DNA from: CAYJEQ01 sp964370185
GTDB taxonomy: Bacteria; Bacillota; Clostridia; Oscillospirales; Ruminococcaceae
Direction of reading: 5' to 3'
Length of the DNA: 49,618 nt
Assembly: GCA_964370185.1 (NCBI GenBank)
Contig: CAYJIJ010000009.1
Location: 1-49,618 of the forward strand
Shown: positions 16,842-25,095 of the stretch, in pieces
Layout of the letters: each line of letters opens with the position of its first letter
Position numbering within the stretch: the stretch's first letter is position 1
Program-made: the position numbers and the translations under genes
The notes under the pieces: generated by a model
Database searches by the model: none
The model's input: only the letters and a program-made list of their open reading frames with translations
What the model was told of the DNA's origin: nothing

Positions 16842-16855
16842 TGTAAGTGCTTACA
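16842..16855. promoter_or_regulatory. LacI-type operator for uxaAB
   Basis: TGTAAG-TG-CTTACA is an inverted repeat lying at the predicted minus-strand transcription start of uxaA. It resembles the LacI/CcpA-family palindrome at 16949-16962. Confidence 0.6.
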
Positions 16856-16858
16856 AAT

Positions 16859-16887
16859 ATAATACCTCTACCAAAGAAAAAAGTCAA
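16859..16887 (-). promoter_or_regulatory. uxaAB promoter
   Basis: On the minus strand TTGACT (16887-16882), a 17-base spacer and TATTAT (16864-16859) form a good sigma-A promoter, starting near 16852 inside the operator-like palindrome. Confidence 0.65.
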
Positions 16888-16907
16888 GAAAATATTGAAA
16901 AAATCCC

Positions 16908-16936
16908 TTGATTTTTACCTTATTACATATTATAAT
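16908..16936 (+). promoter_or_regulatory. Promoter of the lacI-uxaC-kdgA-kdgK operon
   Basis: TTGATT at 16908-16913, 17 bases, then TATAAT at 16931-16936. The predicted start near 16943 is followed immediately by the second operator-like palindrome. Confidence 0.65.
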
Positions 16937-16948
16937 GATGATAATAAA

Positions 16949-16962
16949 TGTAAACGCTTGCA
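16949..16962. promoter_or_regulatory. LacI/CcpA-type operator
   Basis: TGTAAACGCTTGCA has the CG-centred near-palindrome typical of LacI-family operators and also fits a catabolite-responsive element. It sits just downstream of the predicted start, where binding would repress the regulator's own operon. Confidence 0.6.
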
Positions 16963-16989
16963 ATTTTGACGGTAAAAGAGGTGAAATTC

Positions 16990-17982
16990 TTGAATATTTA
17001 TGATGTTTCAAAAAAGGCGGGTGTATCTACTGCAACGGTTTCACGAGTGCTAAATAATAGTGCAGGAGTGAGTGAAAAAACAAGGCTTAAAGTTATGGCA
17101 GTGATAGAAGAAACAGGATACACGCCGAATATTTTTGCAAGAGGCTTAGGGCTTAATAGCATGTCCACCATAGGAATTTTATGTGCGGACTCTTCGGATA
17201 CTTTTTTAGCAACAGCAATCTATATGGTGGAGCAGGGGCTTCGCAAGCATGGGTATGACAGCCTGCTTTGTTGCACTGGATATAAGCTTGAGGATAAGCA
17301 ATATTATCTTGATTTACTTCTATCAAAGCGTGTGGACGCAGTAATTTTAATTGGTTCAAACTTCATTGATTCAAATCCAAAAAACAATCAGTATATACAT
17401 AAAGTGTCGCAGAGCATACCGATTATAATTATCAATGGATATTTAAAAGGTGAGAATATTTACAATGTGCTGTGTGATGATGAGCAGACTGTAAAGAGCG
17501 TAACGGATGATCTTATTGAAAGTGGAGCTAATAATATACTCTATATAGGTAGAAGAACATCCTATTCAGGCATTAATAAACGAAGTGGATTTACCAAAGC
17601 ACATAGTGAAAGAAGCATCCCAATAGAAAATTGGCAGATGAAACAGATTGACGGCGATTTGGAAGAAGTGTACGAACTACTTGAAAATCTAAGTAATTAT
17701 AAATATGACGCAGTAATAGCGGCGGATGATGAGCTTGCCATTGCAGTGCTGAAATTCGCAAAAAGAAAAGGTGTGAAAGTGCCGCAAGAGCTGCAAATAG
17801 TAGGATATAATAATTCTAAATTCGGCAGATTTTGCGACCCTGAAATTAGCACGGTGGACAATAAGCTATCATACTCCGCAAGTGCAGCAGTAAATACATT
17901 GGTATCAGTATTAGATGGTGAAAGTGCGCCTAAAAAAATTCTCCTTTCAGCAGATTTTATTAAAAGAGAAACTACAAAATAG
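16990..17982 (+). CDS. LacI-family transcriptional regulator of galacturonate genes
   Basis: This 330-residue repressor begins with the LacI helix-turn-helix NIYDVSKKAGVSTATVSRVLNN, followed by the hinge and a periplasmic-binding-protein-like effector domain (IGILCADSSDTF... through residue ~320). The start is the TTG at 16990, seven bases after AGAGGTG; the upstream TTG at 16966 has no RBS and abuts the operator. It is the first gene of the operon with uxaC, kdgA and kdgK, and divergent from uxaAB. Binding to the two palindromes between them and release by an uronate intermediate is the likely control (inference from context). Confidence 0.88.
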   Translation: MNIYDVSKKAGVSTATVSRVLNNSAGVSEKTRLKVMAVIEETGYTPNIFARGLGLNSMSTIGILCADSSDTFLATAIYMVEQGLRKHGYDSLLCCTGYKLEDKQYYLDLLLSKRVDAVILIGSNFIDSNPKNNQYIHKVSQSIPIIIINGYLKGENIYNVLCDDEQTVKSVTDDLIESGANNILYIGRRTSYSGINKRSGFTKAHSERSIPIENWQMKQIDGDLEEVYELLENLSNYKYDAVIAADDELAIAVLKFAKRKGVKVPQELQIVGYNNSKFGRFCDPEISTVDNKLSYSASAAVNTLVSVLDGESAPKKILLSADFIKRETTK

Positions 17983-17996
17983 AAAAGAGGTTTTGC

Positions 17997-19397
17997 ATGA
18001 AAAGATTTATGGACAGCGATTTTTTACTATCCACAGAAACAGCCAGAAAGCTCTATCATGATTATGCGAGCAAAATGCCTGTAATTGACTATCACTGCCA
18101 CATCGACCCAAAAGAAATTGCAGAGGATAAAAAATTTGTAAATATCACTCAAGTTTGGCTTGGCGGTGATCATTACAAATGGCGTCAAATGCGCTCAAAT
18201 GGTGTGGATGAGCATTATATCACAGGAGATGCTACCGATAGGGAGAAGTTTCAAAAATGGGCGGAGACCCTCGAAAAAGCCATTGGAAACCCACTGTATC
18301 ACTGGAGCCATTTAGAGCTTAAGAGATATTTTGGGTATGATGGTTATCTAAATAGCAGAACTGCGGAAGAAGTGTGGAATTTGTGCAACAGCAAGCTTCA
18401 GTCCGATGAAATGAGCGTTAGAGGGATTATCACAAATTCAAATGTAGAGATAATTTGCACCACTGACGACCCTATCGACAGTTTAGAGTGGCATAGGGCT
18501 ATTGCAGAGGATAAAAGCTTTAAAACCAAGGTGCTCCCTGCATGGCGCCCCGATAAAGCAATGAATATAGAAACTGATTTTTATCTCGATTACCTAAAAA
18601 AGCTCAGCGATGTGAGCGGTGTAGAGATAAATTCATTTGATAGTTTATTAAAGGCTTTAAGTAATCGCCTTGATTATTTTGGCGAAATGGGATGCAATAT
18701 TTCCGACCATGCACTCGAGTATGTAGCATATTACCCTGCCACTTCCAAAGAGATTGAAGGCATATTTAGTAAGCGCCTTAAAAATGAAAATATCAGCAGT
18801 GAAGAAAAAATAAAATTTAAGACTGCATTCATGCTCAAAATGGCAAGCGAATACAATAAGCGTGACTGGGCGATGCAGCTGCATTTTGGATGCAAAAGAG
18901 ATAATAATGGGCAGATGTTTATGCGCCTTGGCCCCGACACAGGGTATGACTGCATAAATAATTATGCACCCTCAGCACAACTTGCAGACTTTTTAAACTA
19001 CCTTGTAACATCAAAGGAGCTACCACGCACAATACTATATTCACTAAATCCAAACGACAACGCTTACATAGGCACAATTATAGGTTGTTTCCAAGAAGCG
19101 GGCGCAAAAGGAAAACTGCAACAGGGAAGCGCGTGGTGGTTTAACGACAGCAAAACAGGCATGATGGAGCAAATGACTTCCCTTGCAAATTTAAGCCTAC
19201 TTGGCAACTTTATCGGAATGCTCACCGACTCAAGAAGCTTTCTTTCCTACACTCGCCATGAATATTTCCGCAGAATACTCTGCGAGCTAATTGGTGGATG
19301 GGTAGAGAATGGCGAATACCCCGACGATTTTACAGCATTAGAAGAGATAGTTAAGGGTATTTCATACAACAATGCTAAAGTATATTTTAAATTTTAG
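17997..19397 (+). CDS. uxaC: Glucuronate/galacturonate isomerase
   Basis: This metal-dependent isomerase of the amidohydrolase superfamily converts D-galacturonate to D-tagaturonate (or glucuronate to fructuronate). The 466-residue length is standard. The metal-site motif DYHCHIDPKEI carries His33 and His35, and further family segments are TTDDPIDSLEWH, MQLHFGCKRDNN and GSAWWFNDSKTGMMEQM. It begins 14 bases after the LacI-family gene with AGAGG as RBS. With UxaB, UxaA, KdgK and KdgA it makes the full route from galacturonate to pyruvate and glyceraldehyde 3-phosphate. Confidence 0.94.
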   Translation: MKRFMDSDFLLSTETARKLYHDYASKMPVIDYHCHIDPKEIAEDKKFVNITQVWLGGDHYKWRQMRSNGVDEHYITGDATDREKFQKWAETLEKAIGNPLYHWSHLELKRYFGYDGYLNSRTAEEVWNLCNSKLQSDEMSVRGIITNSNVEIICTTDDPIDSLEWHRAIAEDKSFKTKVLPAWRPDKAMNIETDFYLDYLKKLSDVSGVEINSFDSLLKALSNRLDYFGEMGCNISDHALEYVAYYPATSKEIEGIFSKRLKNENISSEEKIKFKTAFMLKMASEYNKRDWAMQLHFGCKRDNNGQMFMRLGPDTGYDCINNYAPSAQLADFLNYLVTSKELPRTILYSLNPNDNAYIGTIIGCFQEAGAKGKLQQGSAWWFNDSKTGMMEQMTSLANLSLLGNFIGMLTDSRSFLSYTRHEYFRRILCELIGGWVENGEYPDDFTALEEIVKGISYNNAKVYFKF

Positions 19398-19482
19398 CAG
19401 ATAATTAAACTCATGTTTAGCATATCACTCCACAGCGGAGATAAAGAATATTAAACTAATATTTTGAAAGGCAGGATAAAAG

Positions 19483-20082
19483 ATGCAGAGAATTAAAAAA
19501 CATAGAGTAGTGCCAGTAGTAGTTATAAATAAAATTGAAGAAACACTACCCACTATGAAAGCCCTATGCGATGGAGATTTGCCAATAGCAGAAATTACAT
19601 ATCGCACAGCATGCGCTAAAGAGGCGATAGCATTAGCTGTGAAAGAATTCCCCGAAATGCTGATAGGTGCAGGCACGGTAATAAATCCAATGCAGGCAAA
19701 AGAAGCAATTTCACTTGGTGTTAAATTCATAGTTGGGCCTGGCTTTAACAAGGAAGTTGCCGCAGTTTGCAGGGAAAGCAGCATACCTTATTTCCCGGGA
19801 TGCGTTACCCCAACTGAAATAATGGAAGCCATAGAAGAGGGGATAACTGTTATAAAATTCTTCCCTGCTAATGTATACGGGGGGCTAAAGGCGATGAAAT
19901 CGCTTGCAGGGCCATTCCCACAGATTACATTTATACCAACTGGTGGAGTAAATGCAGAAAATTTAGCCGAGTACCTTCAGTGGGATAAGATAGAGGCAAT
20001 AGGTGGTTCATGGATGATGAAAGGCAGCAGTGAAGATATAGTTAAAAACTGCAAAGCGATATCCGATATAGTTAATTCGTAG
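19483..20082 (+). CDS. kdgA: KDPG/KHG aldolase
   Basis: This class I aldolase splits 2-keto-3-deoxy-6-phosphogluconate into pyruvate and glyceraldehyde 3-phosphate. In the 199-residue protein the proton-relay Glu37 and Arg41 lie in AEITYRT, and the Schiff-base Lys125 in IKFFPA. GAGTVI and PTGGVN line the phosphate site. It follows uxaC by 85 bases and precedes kdgK, in pathway order. Confidence 0.93.
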   Translation: MQRIKKHRVVPVVVINKIEETLPTMKALCDGDLPIAEITYRTACAKEAIALAVKEFPEMLIGAGTVINPMQAKEAISLGVKFIVGPGFNKEVAAVCRESSIPYFPGCVTPTEIMEAIEEGITVIKFFPANVYGGLKAMKSLAGPFPQITFIPTGGVNAENLAEYLQWDKIEAIGGSWMMKGSSEDIVKNCKAISDIVNS

Positions 20083-20124
20083 TTTATTGTGTGTAAAACT
20101 GTAAATATAAAGGAGAAATATAAT

Positions 20125-21219
20125 ATGCTTATAAATGTTAAACCAAAATCAGAATGCTACTATGACCAGCTTTCCATGGGTGAGGTTATGCTTCGCTTAG
20201 ATCCAGGCGAGGGACGCATACGCACTACACGCTCTTTCCGTGCTTGGGAAGGCGGAGGCGAATACAATGTCGCAAGAGGGCTTCGCAAATGCTTTAAGAT
20301 GAAAACCGGTATTATTACAGCACTTGCTGATAATGAAGTTGGTTCACTTATCACCGATTTTATATGCCAAGGTGGTGTGGATACCGATCTTATTAAATAC
20401 CTTCCTTACGACGGCGTGGGAAGAAGCTGCAGAAATGGTATCAACTTCACTGAGCGTGGCTTTGGTGTACGTGGTGCAGTGGGATGCTCCGACCGTGCAA
20501 ACACAGCAATATCAAAAATGAAACCCGAGGATTTCGACTTCGAATACATATTTGGAGAACTCGGTGTTCGTTGGTTCCACACAGGTGGTATATTTGCAGC
20601 TCTATCTGAAGAGGCTTCACAAACACTTATCGCCGCAGTTAAAACAGCTAAAAAATATGGTACTATTGTATCCTACGACCTAAATTATCGCCCATCACAG
20701 TGGAAAGCAATAGGCGGTCACGCTAAGGCTCAGGAAGTAAATAAAGAGATAGCTAAATATGTAGATGTTATGATTGGTAATGAAGAAGACTTTACTGCTT
20801 GCCTCGGGTTTGAAATAGACGGCAACGACGGGCTAAAAACGCTTAATCTTGACGAATACAAAGCGATGATGTGGCGTGTTGCAAAAGCATATCCAAATTT
20901 TAAAGTAATTGCTACTACTCTGCGTGAAGTTAAAACAGCCACAGTTAATCACTGGAGTGCACTTTGCTTTGCAAATGGAGAGGTATACAAGGCACATCAA
21001 TACGATGGCTTAGAAATCATGGATCGTGTAGGCGGTGGGGATTCATTTGCTTCAGGACTTATTTATGGACTGATGACACATGGAGATCCTAAAATTGCAG
21101 TTGAGTACGGTGCGGCACATGGCGCACTTGCAATGACCACTGCAGGTGATACCACAATGGCATCACTCAAAGAAGTTGAAGGACTTATGTCTGGTGCGGG
21201 TGCGAGAGTACAGCGCTAA
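20125..21219 (+). CDS. kdgK: 2-keto-3-deoxygluconate kinase (PfkB family)
   Basis: This kinase phosphorylates 2-keto-3-deoxygluconate to KDPG. The 364-residue protein shows the PfkB fold with FRAWEGGGEYNVARGL near the N-terminus and the catalytic anion-hole signature DRVGGGDSFASGL near residue 300. Here GGGD replaces the more usual GAGD, and the base Asp is retained. The ATG at 20125 behind AGGAG (20111-20115) is preferred over the GTG at 20089. It is the last gene of the plus-strand galacturonate operon. Confidence 0.88.
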   Translation: MLINVKPKSECYYDQLSMGEVMLRLDPGEGRIRTTRSFRAWEGGGEYNVARGLRKCFKMKTGIITALADNEVGSLITDFICQGGVDTDLIKYLPYDGVGRSCRNGINFTERGFGVRGAVGCSDRANTAISKMKPEDFDFEYIFGELGVRWFHTGGIFAALSEEASQTLIAAVKTAKKYGTIVSYDLNYRPSQWKAIGGHAKAQEVNKEIAKYVDVMIGNEEDFTACLGFEIDGNDGLKTLNLDEYKAMMWRVAKAYPNFKVIATTLREVKTATVNHWSALCFANGEVYKAHQYDGLEIMDRVGGGDSFASGLIYGLMTHGDPKIAVEYGAAHGALAMTTAGDTTMASLKEVEGLMSGAGARVQR

Positions 21220-21378
21220 GAGATTCATCCTATACATCTAAAATCCACGATTGTAGCAATATTTTAGTATTGCGTTCTGAAATAGCTATAAAAATTGCCA
21301 CACCAATGGTAAACTATATGAGTCTTAAAATTATGGCTCAAGTGATTGGAGAGCAGATTTAAATTAAAATAAAACAGA

Positions 21379-21417
21379 AAACAGGAGCTTCACGCCATAT
21401 GGCATGAGCTCCTGTTT
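21379..21417 (-). terminator. Hairpin between kdgK and HAL
   Basis: AAACAGGAGCT at 21379-21389 pairs with 21407-21417. The loop contains GCCATATGGC, which can fold further. Minus-strand sequence beyond it (TTTTCTGTTTTATTTT) is T-rich, so it best serves the HAL gene ending at 21474. Confidence 0.7.
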
Positions 21418-21473
21418 CCCGTACACATAGAAATCTAAAATGGAGATAAATATAATGAAAAAACTATCTTGTA

Positions 21474-23087
21474 TTATAATTCGCCTACAATGGACTCAAT
21501 AGCAGATAATAGCTCACCGGATTCAACAAGTCCGATGGTAGCCTTAGACTGATTGCCCATGTAGAAATCGTCTTTTTGGAATTTGATGTGTTCACAAACT
21601 TTTCCGTATGTAGGTGCAGTACCTTTACCAAGTTTAAACTGTCCTAATACATCTTCTGTGATGAAAATACCACGGGAAGCTAAAAGAAGCTCGATACCAA
21701 GTATTTTTTCAAGGTTTTTGATAATTAATGCAGCTTTACGTGTTGCCCAAGGAGCCATACTTACATGGTCTTCCTGATTAGCTTTTGTAGGTACTGTGTC
21801 AGCAGTTGCAGGGAAAGCAAGTGTTTTGTTTTCTGATACAAGTGCAGAAGCGGCACAACCGATAATGTTATAACCGTAGTTAAGACCGATTGGTTCACCT
21901 ACAAGTGCAGGAGGTAGTCCATAGTTTAAGCTCTGGTCACACATACTAAAGCTACGACGCTCGGATATATTACCGATTTCAACCAATGACATAGCAACAA
22001 TATCCATTGCAAATCCGATTGGCTCGCCGTGGAAGTTACCACCGCTTAAGAATTCCATATCTTTGCCGTCAGCTGTTGGGAAAATTAGTGGGTTGTCAGT
22101 AGCAGCATTGATTTCACGCTCAAGAATAACCTTAGCGTATTCTATATTGTCACGGCAAGAACCGTTAACCTGTGGCATACAACGAAGAGAATATAAATCC
22201 TGAACTCTTTCTTGATATACAGGATGCATTACATCGTACTCAAGGTGGATTTTGCGTGCTTCTTCAGTAACACGTTCACTGCCTTCAACTAAGCGACGAA
22301 CATTCTCAGCGGATTTCATCTGGCCTAACTGACGACGAACTTTATGGATACGAGCATCAAATGCACGTGTTTCACCTCTAACAGCTTCTAAGCTGAGAGC
22401 AGTTGTGATTTCAGAAACTTTGATAAGCTGTTCAGCATCATAATGGCAAAGTGCGGACATCCCAGCAAACATTGTAGTACCATTCATAAGAGCTAAGCAG
22501 TCTTTTGCTTTTAGTTGGAAGTCTATTGGAGTGATATTTGCAAGCTCTAAAGCTTTGCGTGCAGGCATACGCTCGCCGTTATAGAAAGCTTCTGCTTGTT
22601 CAAGTCCGATAAGAACTGAGCAAATATGTGCCATTGGAGCTAAGTCTCCACAAGCGCCTACGGAACCTTGCCATGGCACTACTGGATGAATTCCTTTGTT
22701 GAGCATTTCAAGTAGACGGTCAACAACGGAAATACGAAGACCGGATACACCCTGACAAAATGCATTTACACGAACAACCATAGTAGCACGTACAACTTCT
22801 TCAGGAGCAGGGTCACCAACGCCACCGCAGTGGGATAGTACTGTGCGATACTGATGAAGATCGCTTTCTTCCATAGAAACAGCAAAATCTTTTAGTTTGC
22901 CAAGACCAGTGTTAAAGCCATAAACTGCTGGAGCATCTTCACGCATCCAGTTATCTTCCATGTATTTGCGCACTTCGATAATTTTATCACGGCACTCCTG
23001 TGCTATTTCCACATGGTAACCATGACGAGCTACATTAACAACATCCTTAATTGTTAAGTCAATTCCATTTAAAACAATTTTGTTCAT
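21474..23087 (-). CDS. Histidine ammonia-lyase-family enzyme with Ala-Cys-Gly in place of Ala-Ser-Gly
   Basis: The 537-residue lyase follows HAL closely: YGFNTGLG (56-63), LSHCGGVGD (84-92) with the HAL-type His, MNGTTMF (201-207), VQDLYSLRCMPQV (295-307), TDNPLI (330-335) and KANQEDHVSMAPWATRK (435-451) with the Glu used by HAL for histidine. The MIO-forming triad reads GSVGACGDLAP (141-151), so Cys146 replaces the usual Ser. Mutational work on HAL showed that Cys can substitute in MIO formation, so activity is plausible. The product is probably urocanate or a related acrylate. No hutU, hutI or hutG lies nearby, so this is not a standard hut operon; a modified histidine or other aromatic amino acid is possible. 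Confidence 0.82.
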   Translation of the reverse strand: MNKIVLNGIDLTIKDVVNVARHGYHVEIAQECRDKIIEVRKYMEDNWMREDAPAVYGFNTGLGKLKDFAVSMEESDLHQYRTVLSHCGGVGDPAPEEVVRATMVVRVNAFCQGVSGLRISVVDRLLEMLNKGIHPVVPWQGSVGACGDLAPMAHICSVLIGLEQAEAFYNGERMPARKALELANITPIDFQLKAKDCLALMNGTTMFAGMSALCHYDAEQLIKVSEITTALSLEAVRGETRAFDARIHKVRRQLGQMKSAENVRRLVEGSERVTEEARKIHLEYDVMHPVYQERVQDLYSLRCMPQVNGSCRDNIEYAKVILEREINAATDNPLIFPTADGKDMEFLSGGNFHGEPIGFAMDIVAMSLVEIGNISERRSFSMCDQSLNYGLPPALVGEPIGLNYGYNIIGCAASALVSENKTLAFPATADTVPTKANQEDHVSMAPWATRKAALIIKNLEKILGIELLLASRGIFITEDVLGQFKLGKGTAPTYGKVCEHIKFQKDDFYMGNQSKATIGLVESGELLSAIESIVGEL

Positions 23088-23159
23088 AATTTGATTGTCC
23101 TTTCCGCAAATAAAGTATTAATTAGATTTTAATTATATACAATACGCATTTGACATATC

Positions 23160-23175
23160 GTGTTGTATACATCAC
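23160..23175. promoter_or_regulatory. GntR-type operator at the HAL start site
   Basis: GTG-T-TGTATACA-T-CAC has a perfect 8-bp core palindrome TGTATACA with complementary GTG/CAC arms. It begins at the predicted HAL transcription start, so occupancy would block transcription. It is the reverse complement of the core at 23428-23437. Confidence 0.6.
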
Positions 23176-23182
23176 AATAAGT

Positions 23183-23211
23183 AGTATATAACAAAATGCA
23201 AAATAGTACAA
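23183..23211 (-). promoter_or_regulatory. HAL promoter
   Basis: On the minus strand TTGTAC (23211-23206), 17 bases, then TATACT (23188-23183). The start would fall near 23176, immediately before the operator-like site. Confidence 0.55.
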
Positions 23212-23406
23212 TGAACATTTATAACAATTTTTGACATGTATAACTATGATTTCCTCCAAAAAAGCAAATTTAGGCTTGTTTTTCTTTTAACTTTCCTATA
23301 AAATAAAAGAAAATATGGAACAAGTACATAAAAAATGAAGCTCTATTGTATGCTTCATAGGTTAAATAATATAAATATCACTTTTATACAAAGGGATATT
23401 TATAAT

Positions 23407-23436
23407 TTGACTTTTTAAAGAAATTTAATGTATACA
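23407..23436 (+). promoter_or_regulatory. Promoter of the PEP-mutase-family/gntR/ABC operon
   Basis: TTGACT at 23407-23412, an 18-base spacer and TATACA at 23431-23436. The -10 lies inside the palindrome at 23427-23443. Confidence 0.5.
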
Positions 23437-23443
23437 ATACATT
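23427..23443. promoter_or_regulatory. GntR-type operator over the -10 box
   Basis: AATGTATACAATACATT contains ATGTATACAA and is also a 7-3-7 palindrome (AATGTAT/ATACATT). It covers the predicted -10 of the operon encoding the GntR regulator, consistent with autorepression. Confidence 0.6.
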
Positions 23444-23465
23444 GGTTATATTGGGGGAAATTTAG

Positions 23466-24386
23466 ATGCTCAAAAAAAAATCAATAACCTTTAAGGAAAT
23501 GCTCTTAAATGGCGAACAAGTAATTGCACCGTCTGTGTGGGATTGTTATTCTGCTAAGGCTGCAGAGGCTGTTGGATACAAGGCGCTGCTTTTAAGTGGT
23601 GCAGCCGCAGCTTCAAGCTTGACAGGTACTCCTGACTTAGGGCTTATGACAGTCGATGAATTAATATGGATTACAGAGCGAATTTGTGCATATTCGCCAC
23701 TGCCCATCATAGTGGATTTTGATGAGGGGTATGGGGATAGTCCTATTAATATATTTAGAAATGTTGAGCGCTTAGTACGTGCAGGTGCTCAAGGATTTAC
23801 ACTCGATGACGGCATGGGTAAAAGAGGCTGGGCAAGACTTAAGTATGGAGAGAAAGGCAAAGTACCATACGAAGTAGTACCAACTGAAATATTACTCGGC
23901 AAGGTAAAAGCGGCACTTGCAGCAACAGAGGGAACAGATTGCGTAGTAATTGCCAGAACAGAAAGCAGACCAATAAACGGATTTGATGATGCCATTGACA
24001 GAATGGCAAGAGCGGCAGACATAGGAGCTCCAATGACACTTATCAATAGATACAATAATATTGAGGAGTGCAGACTTGCCGCAGAAAAGATACCTGGATG
24101 GAAGCTTTATCCCGACATTACAGTAGTAAATGGCAAACCCGATGTTGAGATGGACGAAATAATGGCACTAAACTATAATTTCGTAACAATGCACTATCTC
24201 GAAAAGGGTGCTATGTGGGGCATGATGCACTATGGCAGGGAAAATATCAAAAACGGAAATGCAGTATATTCTGAAATGCATGATATGGGTGGACTTACCC
24301 CAGAAGAACAACTCGCAGCGCGCCAAATGGATCCGGTGGAATGGCTTGAGCTTGAAAAAGAGTTTATGTCATTTTTAAAAAAGTAA
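23466..24386 (+). CDS. Isocitrate lyase/PEP mutase-superfamily enzyme without the lyase cysteine motif
   Basis: The 306-residue TIM-barrel protein has the superfamily metal-binding segment IIVDFDEGYGDSPINIFRNV (residues 81-100; Asp84 and Asp86) and an ARTESR strand. In isocitrate and methylisocitrate lyases the flexible loop carries K-x-C-G-H. Here the corresponding stretch reads DDGMGKRGWARL (114-125), without the catalytic Cys and His. Lyase activity on isocitrate is therefore unlikely. Relatives without this Cys act as PEP mutases, phosphonopyruvate hydrolases or oxaloacetate decarboxylases. The reaction here is unknown. It leads an operon with a GntR regulator and an amino-acid importer, and is divergent from HAL. 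Confidence 0.78.
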   Translation: MLKKKSITFKEMLLNGEQVIAPSVWDCYSAKAAEAVGYKALLLSGAAAASSLTGTPDLGLMTVDELIWITERICAYSPLPIIVDFDEGYGDSPINIFRNVERLVRAGAQGFTLDDGMGKRGWARLKYGEKGKVPYEVVPTEILLGKVKAALAATEGTDCVVIARTESRPINGFDDAIDRMARAADIGAPMTLINRYNNIEECRLAAEKIPGWKLYPDITVVNGKPDVEMDEIMALNYNFVTMHYLEKGAMWGMMHYGRENIKNGNAVYSEMHDMGGLTPEEQLAARQMDPVEWLELEKEFMSFLKK

Positions 24387-24402
24387 AATGGAGAGATGAC
24401 AT

Positions 24403-25074
24403 ATGCCAAATGAAGGCTTAAAAGACAAAGCTTACACGATAATTCGTGAAAAACTAATTAACTGTGAATATGAACCAGGAACGATACTCAATGAGATGAC
24501 ACTTGCCGAAGAATTAGGGTTTAGCAGAACCCCTATTCGTGAAGCGTTAAACCGCATTGAGCAAGAGAGATTTATTAAAATTATGCCTAAAAAAGGAATA
24601 CTTGTAGTCGAATGTACATTGTCCGACGTAATACAAATATTCCAAACACGGCTCGAAATTGAACCTGTGGCGCTTAGAATGGCAGGGCCATTTTTGCCAA
24701 AGGAAAAATTACTTGAATTTAGGGAAATGTATCTATGTGAGCAGGCGGATGAAGAAAATGGATTCCGCATCGACACAGCAATGCATATGTTTATAATTGA
24801 GCATTGTGGAAATAGGTTTATTATAGACATGATGAGAAAAGTGTTTGATGAAAACACAAGGGTGATCATCTCCTCAAGGCAATATAAAACCAAAATACAC
24901 GAAGCAAATGAAGAGCATATCGAAATTCTCAATAGTCTAATATATGAAAACTATGAAAAGGCAGCTGATTTAATGCGCGAACATATTAAAGCTTGCAGAG
25001 AAAGTGCACTCGATTTCTTTTGCAGTGTTAAGCCCTTTCAAGCTAACAATGTAGTTTATGGTAGAATTGTTTAA
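24403..25074 (+). CDS. GntR-family (FCD) transcriptional regulator
   Basis: This 223-residue regulator has an N-terminal winged helix (LAEELGFSRTPIREALNRIEQERFI, near residues 30-54) and an all-helical C-terminal FCD effector domain with HIEILNSLI...REHIKACRE containing the usual metal-binding histidines. It lies 16 bases after the PEP-mutase-family gene behind GGAGAG, and the ABC transporter genes follow by 21 bases. FCD-type regulators often bind TGTATACA-like palindromes; such sites flank this operon and HAL, and recur at the molybdenum hydroxylase/MIO-less lyase locus. Its effector is probably an organic acid or amino-acid derivative (inference). Confidence 0.88.
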   Translation: MPNEGLKDKAYTIIREKLINCEYEPGTILNEMTLAEELGFSRTPIREALNRIEQERFIKIMPKKGILVVECTLSDVIQIFQTRLEIEPVALRMAGPFLPKEKLLEFREMYLCEQADEENGFRIDTAMHMFIIEHCGNRFIIDMMRKVFDENTRVIISSRQYKTKIHEANEEHIEILNSLIYENYEKAADLMREHIKACRESALDFFCSVKPFQANNVVYGRIV

Positions 25075-25095
25075 TATTAAAAGGAGGATTTTTTA

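Larger units (their letters stand above)
23088..23465. other. Divergent regulatory region between HAL and the PEP-mutase-family operon
   Basis: This 378-base interval has no gene. It holds the HAL promoter (23183-23211, minus) with operator-like site at 23160-23175, and the plus-strand promoter (23407-23436) with an overlapping palindrome at 23427-23443. A partial site (ATATACAATA) lies near 23136. The middle is AT-rich without recognisable structure. Confidence 0.65.

Noticed and set aside
23466..24386. Annotation as isocitrate or methylisocitrate lyase
   Set aside because: The catalytic Cys-Gly-His loop is missing although the fold and metal site are present.
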